NCBI RefSeq assembly: GCF_004365705.1
Contig: NZ_SOBN01000003.1
Location: 186,001 to 250,000 of the forward strand
Length of the DNA: 64,000 bases
Direction of reading: 5' to 3'
Origin: Streptomyces sp. 846.5
GTDB lineage: Bacteria > Actinomycetota > Actinomycetes > Streptomycetales > Streptomycetaceae
In this document: piece after piece, positions 24,871-34,872 of the stretch
How positions within the stretch are numbered: position 1 is the first letter of the stretch
Layout of the letters: each line of letters begins with the position of its first letter
Notes under the pieces: generated by a model
The model's database searches: none
Seen by the model: the letters and a program-made list of their open reading frames with translations, nothing else
Told to the model about the DNA's origin: nothing
Program-made: the position numbers and the translations under genes

Positions 24871-26895
24871 TCAGTTCATCACCCGACCAGGGGCGTCCAT
24901 CGAGTTGTCCGCCAGCACCCTGAGCATCGCCACCAGTTCGGCGTGCTGCTCAGGGGACCAGCCGTCCAGCTTCTCGTTGAGCAGGGCCAGCCGCGCCTCG
25001 CTCAGCTTGCCGACGATCTCCTCCCCCTGCGGGGTCAGCCGGATCATGTCGTCCGCGTCCGTGTGGATCCGGCCGGCCTGCTCCATAGCCGCCAGCTTGG
25101 GCCGGATCTCGTCCGGGCTGAACTTGTTGCGGCGACAGATCTCCTCCAGCGTCACCGGACCGGCGCGGTGCAGCCGGAACAGCCCGTAGGCCGCGGGCAC
25201 GCTGATGTCGATGCCGGATCTCTCGATGGCCCGGCCGTAGCGCTCCCAGACGTTCTCCCGGCTGGAGAGCCGGGTGACCATGCCCTCGATCTCCTCGGCC
25301 GAGGTACGGAAGGTCGGCGGGCCGGCCGCCTCGCCCTGCTGCGACGTTCGGGTCGAGGTACGCAGCGGCACCTCGCGCAGGAACAGCGAGAGCAGGAAGG
25401 CGATCACCGCGATCGCGGCCGCCACCAGGTAGACCGTCTGCAACGAGATCGCGTAGATGTGCAGGAACGGCTCCAGCAGCGGCTGCTGTGCGGCCGGGGC
25501 CTTGCGCACGATGGTCGGATTGGCCAGCACCTCCTTCACCGGGAACTGCGCCGACAGGGTGCCGTTCGCCTGGGCCGTGCTGATTCTGTGGTTCAGCTGG
25601 TTGTTCAGCACCGTGCCGAAGATGGATGCGCCGAAGGAGCCGCCGATGGAGCGGAAGTAGGTCACCCCGGAGGTCGCGGTGCCCAGGTCGGAGAAGTCCG
25701 AGGCGTTCTGCACCGCGATGATCAGCACCTGCATCACCAGGCCCAGCCCCATGCCGAGCAGCAGCATGTAGGCGCCCATGACGGTGTCGCTGGTGGTGTC
25801 GTCCACCTGCGCCAGCAGCACCAGGGAGATCGCGGTCAGCGCGGTGCCGATGATCGGGTAGATCTTGTACTTGCCGGTCCTGCTGATCAGCTGGCCGGTG
25901 CCGATCGAGGTGATCAGCAGGCCCGCCATCATCGGCAGCAGCCGCAGCCCGGAGACGGTCGGCGAGTTGCCGTTGACCACCTGCATGTACAGCGGGATGT
26001 AGGAGAGGGCGCCGAACATGCACAGGCCGATGACGAAGCCCATGCCCGAGCAGACCGTGAAGACCGGGTTGCGGAACAGCCGCAGCGGCAGCACCGGCTC
26101 GTCCACCCGCTGCTCCACCGCGACGAAGGCGAAGATCAGCAGGGCCGCGCCGAAGGCGCAGCCCCACACCTCGACGGAGTTCCAGGACCAGGTGGTGCCG
26201 CCGAGGCTGGTGATCAGTACCAGGCAGGTGGAGGCGGCGGCCAGCAGGAAGGTGCCCAGGTAGTCGATCTTCGGGCGGACGTCCGGGTTCTTGGCCTTGA
26301 GGGCGGTCGCGATCACGAACAGTGCGACGACGCCGACCGGCAGGTTGACGTAGAAGACCCAGCGCCAGTTGAGGTTGTCCACCAGGAAGCCGCCGAGCAG
26401 CGGTCCGACCACGGAGGAGACACCGAAGACGGCGCCGATCACGCCCTGGTAGCGGCCCCGGTCGCGGGGCGGCACGACGTCCGCGATCACCGCCATGGCC
26501 AGCACCATCAGCCCGCCGCCGCCCAGGCCCTGCAGGGCGCGGAAGGCGATCAGCTGGAGCATGTTCTGCGACACGCCGCAGAGGGCCGAGCCGATCAGGA
26601 AGATGACGATGCAGATGATGAAGACGTGCTTGCGGCCGAAGAGGTCGCCGAGCTTGCCCCACAGCGGGGTGGTCGCGGTGGCGGCGAGCAGGTAGGAGGT
26701 GACCACCCAGGAGAGGTGGTTGGCCCCGCCGAGGTCGCCGACGATGGTCGGCAGCGCGGTGGAGACGATGGTCTGGTCGAGGGCGGCCAGGAACATGCCC
26801 AGCATGACGCCGAGGAAGACCAGCCTGACCCGTCCGGAGCTCTCCTGGTTCGGTTCTGTGTCCGGCGGCCCTGCGGTCGCCTGCTGCTGGGTCAT
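24871..26895 (-). CDS. DHA2-family MFS exporter fused to a winged-helix (MarR-like) domain
   Basis: The start is ATG 26895, with GGAGGG five bases upstream, giving 674 residues; ATG 26943 is in frame but less likely. The first 520 or so residues are a 14-helix EmrB/QacA-type exporter: MFLAALDQTIVSTALPTIVGDL, GKLGDLFGRKHVF and GFLVDNLNWRWVFYVNLP. The last 140 residues are cytoplasmic and look like a MarR winged helix: GLFRLHRAGPVTLEEICRRN, LAAMEQAGRI and RLTPQGEEIV. A transporter with its own DNA-binding-like domain suggests ligand-sensitive self-control or a structural regulatory domain. The dispersed 24-bp inverted repeat lies upstream. Confidence 0.9.
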   Translation of the reverse strand: MTQQQATAGPPDTEPNQESSGRVRLVFLGVMLGMFLAALDQTIVSTALPTIVGDLGGANHLSWVVTSYLLAATATTPLWGKLGDLFGRKHVFIICIVIFLIGSALCGVSQNMLQLIAFRALQGLGGGGLMVLAMAVIADVVPPRDRGRYQGVIGAVFGVSSVVGPLLGGFLVDNLNWRWVFYVNLPVGVVALFVIATALKAKNPDVRPKIDYLGTFLLAAASTCLVLITSLGGTTWSWNSVEVWGCAFGAALLIFAFVAVEQRVDEPVLPLRLFRNPVFTVCSGMGFVIGLCMFGALSYIPLYMQVVNGNSPTVSGLRLLPMMAGLLITSIGTGQLISRTGKYKIYPIIGTALTAISLVLLAQVDDTTSDTVMGAYMLLLGMGLGLVMQVLIIAVQNASDFSDLGTATSGVTYFRSIGGSFGASIFGTVLNNQLNHRISTAQANGTLSAQFPVKEVLANPTIVRKAPAAQQPLLEPFLHIYAISLQTVYLVAAAIAVIAFLLSLFLREVPLRTSTRTSQQGEAAGPPTFRTSAEEIEGMVTRLSSRENVWERYGRAIERSGIDISVPAAYGLFRLHRAGPVTLEEICRRNKFSPDEIRPKLAAMEQAGRIHTDADDMIRLTPQGEEIVGKLSEARLALLNEKLDGWSPEQHAELVAMLRVLADNSMDAPGRVMN

Positions 26896-27030
26896 CGACC
26901 CTCCGCTGTCTCCGCCGTCTGTCTGATGGAATGGACTGGTCATCAGGTTTTCAGTGGAGCGGCGGGGATGCCTGTGCTGGAGGCCGAACGGGGGAGCGCG
27001 ACGTTCTTCGGCTGCGGCGTCTGCATGGTT

Positions 27031-27111
27031 GGTCGCGCAGTTCCCCGCGCCCCTATGGGTCTGCAACTGGCCCAGTTGCAATTGGTCAGGGGCGCGGGGA
27101 ACTGCGCGACC
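27031..27111. repeat. Dispersed Streptomyces inverted repeat, copy 1 (complete)
   Basis: A 24-nt arm at 27031-27054 containing GTCGCGCAGTTCCCCGCGCC is perfectly complementary to 27088-27111. An inner stem TGCAACTG/CAGTTGCA lies at 27062-27069 and 27073-27080. It lies just past the P450 stop and before the MFS start, so it probably acts as the P450 terminator. Confidence 0.9.
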
Positions 27112-27142
27112 AGCAATCTGCGGTCCGCAGCCGAGGTCCTGG

Positions 27143-28375
27143 CTACGCGTACTGGACCGGGAGTTCCTTCACCCCGTTGAGCCAGGCCGAGCGCAGCCGG
27201 CGGGGCCGGCCGGTCAGCCGGATCGAGGGGACGGTGTCGGCGATGGCGTTGAAGATCAGGTCCAGCTCCAGCCGGGCCAGGTTCGCGCCCAGGCAGAAGT
27301 GCGGACCGCCGCCGCCGAACCCGAGGTGCGGGTTGGGGTCGCGGAGGATGTCGAACCGCTCGGGGCGGTCGAAGACCTCGGGGTCGTTGTTGGCCGAGCT
27401 GTAGAAGATGCCCACACGCTGACCTGCGGTGATGGCGACGCCGCCGAGCTCGGTGTCCTGGGTCGCGGTGCGCTGGAAGGACATCACCGGGGTGGCCCAG
27501 CGGACGATCTCGTCGGCGGCCGTCTGCGGGCGGCGCTCCTTGTAGAGCTCCCACTGCTCGGGATGGCTGAGCAGGGCGTGCATCCCGTGGCTGGTGGCGT
27601 TGCGGGTGGTTTCGTTGCCGGCGACGGCCAGCAGCAGCACGAAGAAGCCGAACTCGTCCGAGCTGAGGTTGCCCTGCCCCTCGGCGCTGACCAGCTGGGT
27701 GACGATGTCGTGGGCGGGACAGCCCTTGCGCTCCTCGGCGATGCCCATCGCGTACATCATCAGCTCGAACGCGGACTGCATGCCGACGTCCTGGGTGACG
27801 GCCAGCTCCGGGTCGTCGTAGGCGACCATCTTGTTGGTCCAGTCGAAGATCCTGGCCCGGTCCTGCTGCGGTATCCCGAGCAGCTCGGCGATCGCCTGGA
27901 GCGGCAGCTCGCAGGCGATGTCGCGGACGAAGTCGCCGGTGCCCTCCTTGAGCGCGGAGGCGACGATGCGCTCGGCCCGGTCGCGCAGCGCCTGCTGCAT
28001 GGCGTTGATGGCGCGCGGCGTGAAGCCGCGCTGGACGATCTGGCGCAGACGGGTGTGCTCGGGCGGGTCCATGTTGAGCATGATCAGCTTCTGGCCCTCG
28101 AAGCCGTCCTGGGTGATCTCCGGGTTGAAGCGGATGATCGCGGTGTTGGTGGAGGAGGAGAAGGTCTCCGGGTGGACCGACACCTCCTTGACGTCGGCGT
28201 GCCGGGTGACGGCCCAGTAGCCGCCGTCGTCGAAGCCGGTGGTGCCGTGCGGCTGGGCGATCCAGTGCACCGGGGTGGTGCCGCGGAGCAGGGCGAACTC
28301 GGGCAGCGGGACCCGCTGCTGGTTGAGCTCGGGATCGGTGAAGTCGAAGCCGTCGGGCAGGACCGGGCAGGTCAT
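27143..28375 (-). CDS. cyp125: CYP125-like cytochrome P450 (steroid C26/C27 monooxygenase)
   Basis: The start is ATG 28375 behind TGGAGG, giving 410 residues. P450 motifs: AGNETT at 252-257 (I helix), EIVR at 289-292, and the haem loop FGGGGPHFC with Cys361 as ligand. The sequence resembles CYP125/CYP142-type actinobacterial enzymes that oxidise the terminal carbon of the cholesterol side chain. The context fits: divergent from a FadA5-like thiolase, near a ferredoxin and a KstR gene. The promoter has a CTGACGGAGCGTCAG palindrome at 28416 and a near-KstR box at 28447. The sterol substrate is inferred from family and neighbours. Confidence 0.85.
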   Translation of the reverse strand: MTCPVLPDGFDFTDPELNQQRVPLPEFALLRGTTPVHWIAQPHGTTGFDDGGYWAVTRHADVKEVSVHPETFSSSTNTAIIRFNPEITQDGFEGQKLIMLNMDPPEHTRLRQIVQRGFTPRAINAMQQALRDRAERIVASALKEGTGDFVRDIACELPLQAIAELLGIPQQDRARIFDWTNKMVAYDDPELAVTQDVGMQSAFELMMYAMGIAEERKGCPAHDIVTQLVSAEGQGNLSSDEFGFFVLLLAVAGNETTRNATSHGMHALLSHPEQWELYKERRPQTAADEIVRWATPVMSFQRTATQDTELGGVAITAGQRVGIFYSSANNDPEVFDRPERFDILRDPNPHLGFGGGGPHFCLGANLARLELDLIFNAIADTVPSIRLTGRPRRLRSAWLNGVKELPVQYA

Positions 28376-28415
28376 CGGGGCCTCCAAAGCTACCGACGGT
28401 CAGCCGCTGGATTAG

Positions 28416-28430
28416 CTGACGGAGCGTCAG
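28416..28430. promoter_or_regulatory. CTGACGGAGCGTCAG palindrome upstream of the P450 gene
   Basis: A 15-bp dyad with arms CTGACG/CGTCAG, 40 bp before the P450 start. The same palindrome recurs at the ALDH, fadE34, chsH3 and F420-oxidoreductase promoters. The protein that binds it is unknown. Confidence 0.75.
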
Positions 28431-28446
28431 ATCTGCCTTAGACCGT

Positions 28447-28460
28447 AGTAACGGGTTCTA
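28447..28460. promoter_or_regulatory. KstR-like box (13 of 14 positions)
   Basis: AGTAACGGGTTCTA differs from TnnAACnnGTTnnA only at the first base. It lies between the divergent P450 and fadA5 genes. Confidence 0.6.
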
Positions 28461-28461
28461 G

Positions 28462-29748
<1,287 letters not shown>

Positions 29749-29779
29749 GGGGTTGGGGCGGGTTGGGGCGGGGCGGGGT
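29749..29779 (+). repeat. Runs of G with quadruplex potential
   Basis: Seven runs of three or four G separated by one or two bases start directly after the fadA5 TGA stop. It lies between convergent genes and may slow RNA polymerase or form a G-quadruplex in DNA or RNA. Confidence 0.6.
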
Positions 29780-29801
29780 GGCTGTTGGCGGGTGTCGGCG
29801 G

Positions 29802-30629
29802 TTATCGGGAGGCGGCAGCCTTGGCCGGGCCCTTCAGGTAGGTGGTCAGGGCGGCGTTGAACTCCGCCGGGTACTCCAGGTTGGGCATGTGGCCCGCACC
29901 GGCGACGACCGTGAGGGTGGAGTCCGGCAACTGCCGGTGCATGAACTCGGCATCGCTGACCGGGGTGTAGACGTCGTCCTCGCCGACCACGACCCAGGCC
30001 GGGACGGCCGTCCGGGTCAGCAACTCGCAGTAGTCGGGCCGCTCGGCCCTGCCCCGGAGAGCCGCGGCTGCGCCCTCGGGCGAGGTCGAGCGCATCATCC
30101 GCAGGACGTGGGCCGCGACCTCGGGCCGCGCGGCGATGGTCGCCGGCGCGACCATCTTGTCGATCACCTCGTCGGCGTAGCCGTCCATGCCCTCCTTCAG
30201 CAGGCGGTCTGCGAGGCCGTTGCGGAAGACCTTTCCCTCCGGGGTCTCGGCGCGCGGGAAGGTGTCCGCGAGGATCAGCCCGCTGACGCGCTCCGGGTGG
30301 AGGCGGCAGAACTCCATGACGATCTGACCGCCCATCGACAGTCCACCGACGACGGCGGAGGCGATGCCGAGGTGGTCGAGGAGCGCGGCCAGGTCGGCGG
30401 CGAACACATCGAAGGTCGTCACGCCGGGAACGACGCTGCTCCTACCGTATCCGCGCAGGTCGGGCGCGATGACCCGGTACCCGGCCGCCACGGCCGGCTC
30501 CAACTGCGGCTCCCACATGGAGCGGTCGAACGGATGACCATGGACGAGGAGGAGCGCGGGGGAGTCGTGGTCCCCGAGGTCGGTGTAGCTGACGGTGATG
30601 CCGTTCAGGGAAGCGGTCGCGTTGGCCAT
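29802..30629 (-). CDS. Alpha/beta-fold hydrolase
   Basis: The protein has 275 residues with a clean alpha/beta hydrolase plan: HGHPFDRSMW oxyanion region, nucleophile Ser in GGLSMGGQ, the acid in VVVGEDDVYTP and the His in GAGHMPNLE. The size and lid resemble 3-oxoadipate enol-lactonase-like and C-C bond hydrolases, but specificity cannot be fixed. It converges with fadA5. No KstR box was seen before it, so membership in that regulon is not supported. Confidence 0.88.
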   Translation of the reverse strand: MANATASLNGITVSYTDLGDHDSPALLLVHGHPFDRSMWEPQLEPAVAAGYRVIAPDLRGYGRSSVVPGVTTFDVFAADLAALLDHLGIASAVVGGLSMGGQIVMEFCRLHPERVSGLILADTFPRAETPEGKVFRNGLADRLLKEGMDGYADEVIDKMVAPATIAARPEVAAHVLRMMRSTSPEGAAAALRGRAERPDYCELLTRTAVPAWVVVGEDDVYTPVSDAEFMHRQLPDSTLTVVAGAGHMPNLEYPAEFNAALTTYLKGPAKAAASR

Positions 30630-31020
30630 TCGGTGATCATAGGGAGGCGGCGGCGTGCGGGGCGCACGGAATTGGTCGTGCGGCTGAGCCCCCGTCCCGA
30701 CGCCGTGTTTGACGTGCGCGGTTGCTCCCGGTGGCCGTTCGTCGCCTCCGTGGGGCGCGTCGGTTGGTGCCGGGCTGGGGTGGCTCGCTGTCGCTCGCGG
30801 CCAACTGCGCGGAGGGGAGGGGGTGGTGGGGCGTGCGTTGCCGGGTGCGCGCCGGTGCCTGGTGCTGCCCCCGGCCCTTGTCGTGCATGGGGTATCCCCT
30901 GCACGAAGTGCTTGGGGAGGAAGCCGCTTCTGTCCGGGCGGAGCCCGGGAGACGGCGGCTGGCGCGCCCCGCCGAACGTTGCCGTTGCAGGCGTGGGGCG
31001 TTCCCGCGCGGGCGGTTCGA
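30630..31020. other. 391-bp intergenic region
   Basis: This lies between the start of the alpha/beta hydrolase gene and the end of the SCO2322-like gene, both on -. It is GC-rich with several short inverted repeats (such as GGGGTATCCCC near 30891). I see no convincing coding frame or known RNA in it. Confidence 0.4.
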
Positions 31021-31698
31021 CTACTGCGGTCTGCGGCGGCGGGTTTGCCAGTAGCCGGCTCCGGCGAGGGCGGCGAGGAGTACGGCGCCGATGATCCAGC
31101 CGGCGGTCTTGGAGGACTTGGCGGGGGCGGCCTTGCTGGTGGCCTTGGGTGCGGCAGTGGTCGTGCCGCCGGCAGCCGTGCCGGTGACGACCACGCCGCA
31201 GCCGGTGGTCGGGTAGCCGCCGACGGCGCACAGGATCCCGTTGCTGTCGTACCGGAGCGGGGGTGCGACCCGGGCCAGGAGTTGGTCCGAGGTGGCGTCG
31301 GTGGGGAGGACGGCGCAGGCGGTGAAGGGGGTGGGGTGCGGGAGGGTGGAGCCGGCGGGGACGTCGCCGGCGACGCCGTAGTCGATCACCACGGCGACCC
31401 GTTTCTTGCCGCTGACCGCAGGGGTGTCGGCGCAGGCCGTGGCGAAGTCGGGAGCCGCGCCCGGCTTGGCCGCGGCGGCGCTGTTGACGTTGATGCCGAA
31501 GCGCCATCCGTCGACCGAGCCGTCGGCCGGCCGGTTGGCGTTGGGAGCCGACTGCTGGAGGGTCCAACCGCCGGCGGAGCCCTGCCAGAACGACCAGTAG
31601 CGGTAGCTGCTGGCGGAGGCCGGGGTCACCGCTGCCAGGACCAGGAGGAGCGCGGTGGCGAGCAGGCCGGCCACCGCACCGATGCGGCGTGGTCTCAT
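31021..31698 (-). CDS. Secreted, membrane-anchored SCO2322-like protein
   Basis: The start is ATG 31698, giving 225 residues. The signal peptide MRPRRIGAVAGLLATALLLV ends near TPASA. A globular domain starts ASSYRYWSFWQGSAGGWTLQ and includes DGWRFGIN, FATACADT and ACAVLP, the pattern of the streptomycete SCO2322 family. A Thr/Ala/Lys linker then leads to a C-terminal membrane helix (GWIIGAVLLAALAGAG) and basic anchor (RRRRPQ). The protein should sit outside the cell, held by its C-terminus. Its role is unknown. The ATG overlaps the stop of a 37-codon frame (ATGA). Confidence 0.8.
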   Translation of the reverse strand: MRPRRIGAVAGLLATALLLVLAAVTPASASSYRYWSFWQGSAGGWTLQQSAPNANRPADGSVDGWRFGINVNSAAAAKPGAAPDFATACADTPAVSGKKRVAVVIDYGVAGDVPAGSTLPHPTPFTACAVLPTDATSDQLLARVAPPLRYDSNGILCAVGGYPTTGCGVVVTGTAAGGTTTAAPKATSKAAPAKSSKTAGWIIGAVLLAALAGAGYWQTRRRRPQ

Positions 31699-31808
31699 GC
31701 CTGCCGCCCGTTCCGGTTGGAGCCGATGTAACTGATGTAGCTGGCCGGGCCGGTTAGGGCAGCGGGCGCGGGTACGGCCGTGCCGGTGCGGGCGGCGGCG
31801 GTGGGCAT
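31695..31808 (-). CDS. Small 37-residue peptide gene coupled to the SCO2322-like gene
   Basis: The frame runs from ATG 31808 to a TGA at 31697-31695 that overlaps the next start as ATGA. The peptide is Ala/Thr-rich at first, then LTGPASYISYIGSNRNGRQA. AAAGG precedes the ATG at moderate spacing. The coupling and clean codon bias favour a real gene, but the length makes chance possible. No homologue was recognised. Confidence 0.45.
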   Translation of the reverse strand: MPTAAARTGTAVPAPAALTGPASYISYIGSNRNGRQA

Positions 31809-31899
31809 GGGTGGTGCCTTTCGGGGAGCGGTTGGCGACCGTGGACCTCGACGGTGCCGCTCGCGTCACTGTATCCGGACCGTGCGGCTTGTCCCGTCG

Positions 31900-32937
31900 T
31901 CACCCCGTGGCGACGAAGCGCTGCGGTTCGCCGGAGCCGTTCTCCTCCGCCAGGCCGGTCTTCACCAGCCGTCGGACATGTGCCGCCGCCTCGGAGAGGG
32001 CCAGGTGGCGGGCGACGAAGGTGAGCTCCTCCCAGGGGCGGTTCCAGTGCATCCGCTGGGCGCACTCCCAGAGTGTCAGTGGCTCGTGCTTGAGTTGGGT
32101 GTGCAGGTTGGCCAGCCGGACGGCGTGGTGGTCCAGCAGGTCGCGGACACGTCCGGGGGCGTCCGCGAAGCGGTACTGGTGTGCGGGCAGGACCTCCTGG
32201 GGCGCGAGTGCCGCGATCCGTTCCAGGGAGTCGAGGAAGTCACCGAGAGGGTCGGCGGGCTCGTCGCCGGGGTTCTCGGGATACAGGCTGACGACCGGGC
32301 TGATGGTGGGCAGCAGGTGGTCGCCGGAGAGCAGCCGGGTGGGCCGGCCCGGCTCGTCCAGGTAGAGGCAGACGTGCCCCGGTGTGTGGCCGGGGGTCCA
32401 CATGACCCGGAGCCCGCGTCCGGGCACCCCGGCCGGTTCGCCGTGCACCAGCTCCCGGTCGGGGAGGGTGTCGGCGAGCGGCGCCCCGGAGCTGCCGAAG
32501 TGGCCGAGGCCGTCGAGGTGCTCCTGGGGGACGCCAGAGCCGCGCATCAGCTCGGCCATCCGGCCGATCCAGCGGCCGGAGCTGTTGTTGTGCAGCGCCC
32601 GGACGATCGCGGCCTCGGCGGCGTGCATGCCGATCCAGGCGCCGGACTGCTCGCGGACGTGGCCGGAGAGGCCGTGGTGGTCCGGGTGGTGGTGGGTGAC
32701 CAGCACGCCGTGGACGTCGGAGAGGGAGTGGCTGGCCGCGGCGAGGCCCGCGGCGAGGGCCTCGCGGCCGGTGGGGTCGTCCCAGCCGGTGTCCACCAGC
32801 ACCGGTCCGCGGTCGCTCTCCAGCAGGTAGACCAGGGTGTAGCGGAGCGGGTTGTCAGGGATGGGGACGGTGATGCTCCATACCCCGCCGCCGAGGTCCT
32901 GGGTCGGCGGTGCCGGGGGCTTCTCCGTGGGGGGCAT
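31900..32937 (-). CDS. MBL-fold metallo-hydrolase in the KstR regulon
   Basis: This 345-residue protein carries the metallo-beta-lactamase metal sites: THHHPDHHG (HxHxDH), TPGHTPGH, the bridging Asp in LLSGDHLLP and PAHQYRF. A helical C-terminal region of about 90 residues follows. This arrangement is typical of MBL hydrolases acting on thioesters, lactones or similar. A perfect KstR box (32965-32978) lies 28 bp upstream of the start and would overlap the promoter, so the gene probably belongs to the steroid-type regulon. A CoA-thioesterase-like role would suit, but is inference. Confidence 0.87.
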   Translation of the reverse strand: MPPTEKPPAPPTQDLGGGVWSITVPIPDNPLRYTLVYLLESDRGPVLVDTGWDDPTGREALAAGLAAASHSLSDVHGVLVTHHHPDHHGLSGHVREQSGAWIGMHAAEAAIVRALHNNSSGRWIGRMAELMRGSGVPQEHLDGLGHFGSSGAPLADTLPDRELVHGEPAGVPGRGLRVMWTPGHTPGHVCLYLDEPGRPTRLLSGDHLLPTISPVVSLYPENPGDEPADPLGDFLDSLERIAALAPQEVLPAHQYRFADAPGRVRDLLDHHAVRLANLHTQLKHEPLTLWECAQRMHWNRPWEELTFVARHLALSEAAAHVRRLVKTGLAEENGSGEPQRFVATG

Positions 32938-32964
32938 GCTGCCGTCCTCTCCGGGCCAGCTGTA

Positions 32965-32978
32965 TAGAACGTGTTCTA
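32965..32978. promoter_or_regulatory. KstR box TAGAACGTGTTCTA
   Basis: An exact match to TnnAACnnGTTnnA and a perfect palindrome, 28 bp before the MBL hydrolase start. Confidence 0.85.
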
Positions 32979-33031
32979 TGTATAGGACAACTAGTTGGGC
33001 AGCCTACTGCACGACCGTTGCCCTCAATAAG

Positions 33032-33079
33032 TAGAACTGATATCAGTTCTATCAACCGCCATAAGTGACGGGGCGTCAG
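33032..33079. promoter_or_regulatory. Paired operators upstream of the ALDH gene
   Basis: TAGAACTGATATCAGTTCTA at 33032-33051 is a perfect 20-bp palindrome built from KstR-type half-sites with wider spacing. GTGACGGGGCGTCAG at 33065-33079 is the second motif. Both lie within 90 bp of the ALDH start at 33120. Confidence 0.7.
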
Positions 33080-33119
33080 AACATCCGACGTTGCGTTGAT
33101 CGTCGATCCGGAGGACGGC

Positions 33120-34607
33120 ATGGCCGAGGTAGTGGAGTACGGCGAACTCTTCATCGGCGGCGAGCTGGTCGCCCCCGCCGGGCATGACGTCATCGAGGTG
33201 GTCTCCCCGCACACCGAGGAGGTCATCGGCCGGGTGCCGCACGCCTCCCGCGAGGACGTCGACCGGGCCGTCGCGGCCGCCCGGAAGGCCTTCGACGAGG
33301 GCCCCTGGCCCAGGCTGCCGCTGGCCGAGCGGCTGGCGGTCGCCGAGCGGATCAAGGACGGCATCGCGGCGCGGGCGGACGAGATCGCCCGGGTGATCAG
33401 CTCGGAGAACGGCTCGCCGTACTCCTGGAGCATCCTGGCCCAGGCCTACGGTCCGATGATGATCTGGGACGCCGCCATAGGCACGGCGAGGGACTTCTCC
33501 TTCGAGGAGCACCGGTCCGGTGTGCTGGGGCCGATCCTGGTGCGCCGCGAGCCGGTCGGCGTGGTCGCCGCCGTGGTGCCGTGGAACGTGCCGCAGTTCG
33601 TGGCCGCCGCCAAGCTGGCCCCGGCGCTGATCGCGGGCTGCACGGTGATCCTCAAGCCCTCGCCGGAGACCCCGCTGGACTCCTACATCCTCGCCGAGAT
33701 CGTCCGCGAGGCCGGGCTGCCGGAGGGGGTGCTCAGCATCCTGCCCGCCGACCGCGAGGTCAGCGAGTACCTGGTGGGGCATCAGGGCGTCGACAAGGTC
33801 TCCTTCACCGGCTCGGTCGCGGCCGGCAAGCGGATCATGGAGGTCGCCTCGCGCAACCTCACCCGGGTCACCCTGGAGCTGGGCGGCAAGTCCGCCGCCA
33901 TCCTGCTGCCGGACGCCGACATCCCGGCCGCCGTCGCCAATCTGATGAGCTCGGCCTACATGAACAACGGCCAGGCGTGCGTGGCGCAGACCCGCATCCT
34001 CGCCCCCAGGGCGCGCTACGACGAGATCGCGGAGCAGTTGGTCGCCGCGGTGGACGCGTTGGTGGTCGGCGACCCGCTGGCCGAGGCCACCCAGCTCGGT
34101 CCGCTGGTGACCCGCCGTCAGCAGCAGCGGAACCTGGACTACATCCGGATCGGCCAGGAGGAGGGCGCCAAGGTCCTCACCGGCGGCGGGGTGCCTGCGG
34201 CGCAGCCGAAGGGCTGGTACGTCGAGCCCACCCTGCTCGGCGGCGTCGACAACCGGATGCGGGTCGCCCGCGAGGAGATATTCGGCCCGGTGGTCTGCCT
34301 GATCCCGTACGAGGACGAGGCGGACGCGCTGCGGATCGCCAACGACTCCGACTACGGGCTGTCGGGCTCGGTCTGGTGCGCGGACGTCGAGCACGGCATC
34401 GAGGTGGCCCGGCAGATCCGTACCGGGACGTTCTCGGTGAACACCTTCAGCCTGGACTTCAAGGGTCCGTTCGGCGGCTACAAGCAGTCCGGGATCGGCC
34501 GCGAGTTCGGCCCGGAGGGGCTGGACTCGTATCTGGAGGCCAAGACGATCCATCTCCCGCAGGGCTACACCGCGCCCGCGGCCGCCGTGCAGGGCGGGGA
34601 GGGCTGA
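33120..34607 (+). CDS. Aldehyde dehydrogenase (NAD(P)+)
   Basis: The start is ATG 33120 behind CCGGAGG, giving 495 residues. The ALDH superfamily residues are present: VVPWNVP with the catalytic Asn, SFTGSVAAGKRI, the general base Glu in TLELGGKS, and the nucleophile Cys in NNGQACVAQ. It probably oxidises the aldehyde left by the P450 or the alcohol dehydrogenase to an acid. The stop overlaps the ferredoxin start by 1 bp. Paired operators upstream place it with the KstR-type genes. Confidence 0.92.
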   Translation: MAEVVEYGELFIGGELVAPAGHDVIEVVSPHTEEVIGRVPHASREDVDRAVAAARKAFDEGPWPRLPLAERLAVAERIKDGIAARADEIARVISSENGSPYSWSILAQAYGPMMIWDAAIGTARDFSFEEHRSGVLGPILVRREPVGVVAAVVPWNVPQFVAAAKLAPALIAGCTVILKPSPETPLDSYILAEIVREAGLPEGVLSILPADREVSEYLVGHQGVDKVSFTGSVAAGKRIMEVASRNLTRVTLELGGKSAAILLPDADIPAAVANLMSSAYMNNGQACVAQTRILAPRARYDEIAEQLVAAVDALVVGDPLAEATQLGPLVTRRQQQRNLDYIRIGQEEGAKVLTGGGVPAAQPKGWYVEPTLLGGVDNRMRVAREEIFGPVVCLIPYEDEADALRIANDSDYGLSGSVWCADVEHGIEVARQIRTGTFSVNTFSLDFKGPFGGYKQSGIGREFGPEGLDSYLEAKTIHLPQGYTAPAAAVQGGEG

Positions 34608-34837
34608 TGGGGGACCGCTGGCAGGTGGAGGTGGACCGGGCGGTGTGCATCGGCTCCGGGCTGTGCGTCGCCTCCGCGCCGGACGGTTTCCGGCTGGACG
34701 GGGCGCGGCAGTCGCATCCGGTCGAGGACGAGGCGGACGCTGCGGAGTCCCTGCTGGCGGCGGCGGAGAGCTGTCCGGTCGAGGCCATTCGCCTGCGGCT
34801 GGCGGGGAGCAGCGAGCCCGTTTTTCCGCCGGACTGA
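34607..34837 (+). CDS. [3Fe-4S] ferredoxin, likely P450 partner
   Basis: This 76-residue protein starts at ATG 34607, overlapping the ALDH stop. The motif CIGSGLC gives Cys14 and Cys20, and CPVEAI gives Cys56. With only three cluster Cys residues it is the [3Fe-4S] type that feeds actinobacterial P450s. CYP125-like P450 is the obvious partner in this locus. A ferredoxin reductase is not encoded nearby. Confidence 0.92.
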   Translation: MGDRWQVEVDRAVCIGSGLCVASAPDGFRLDGARQSHPVEDEADAAESLLAAAESCPVEAIRLRLAGSSEPVFPPD

Positions 34838-34872
34838 CGGTCTGTTCTTCGGGTGCGGCGTGTGCCTGGCTT

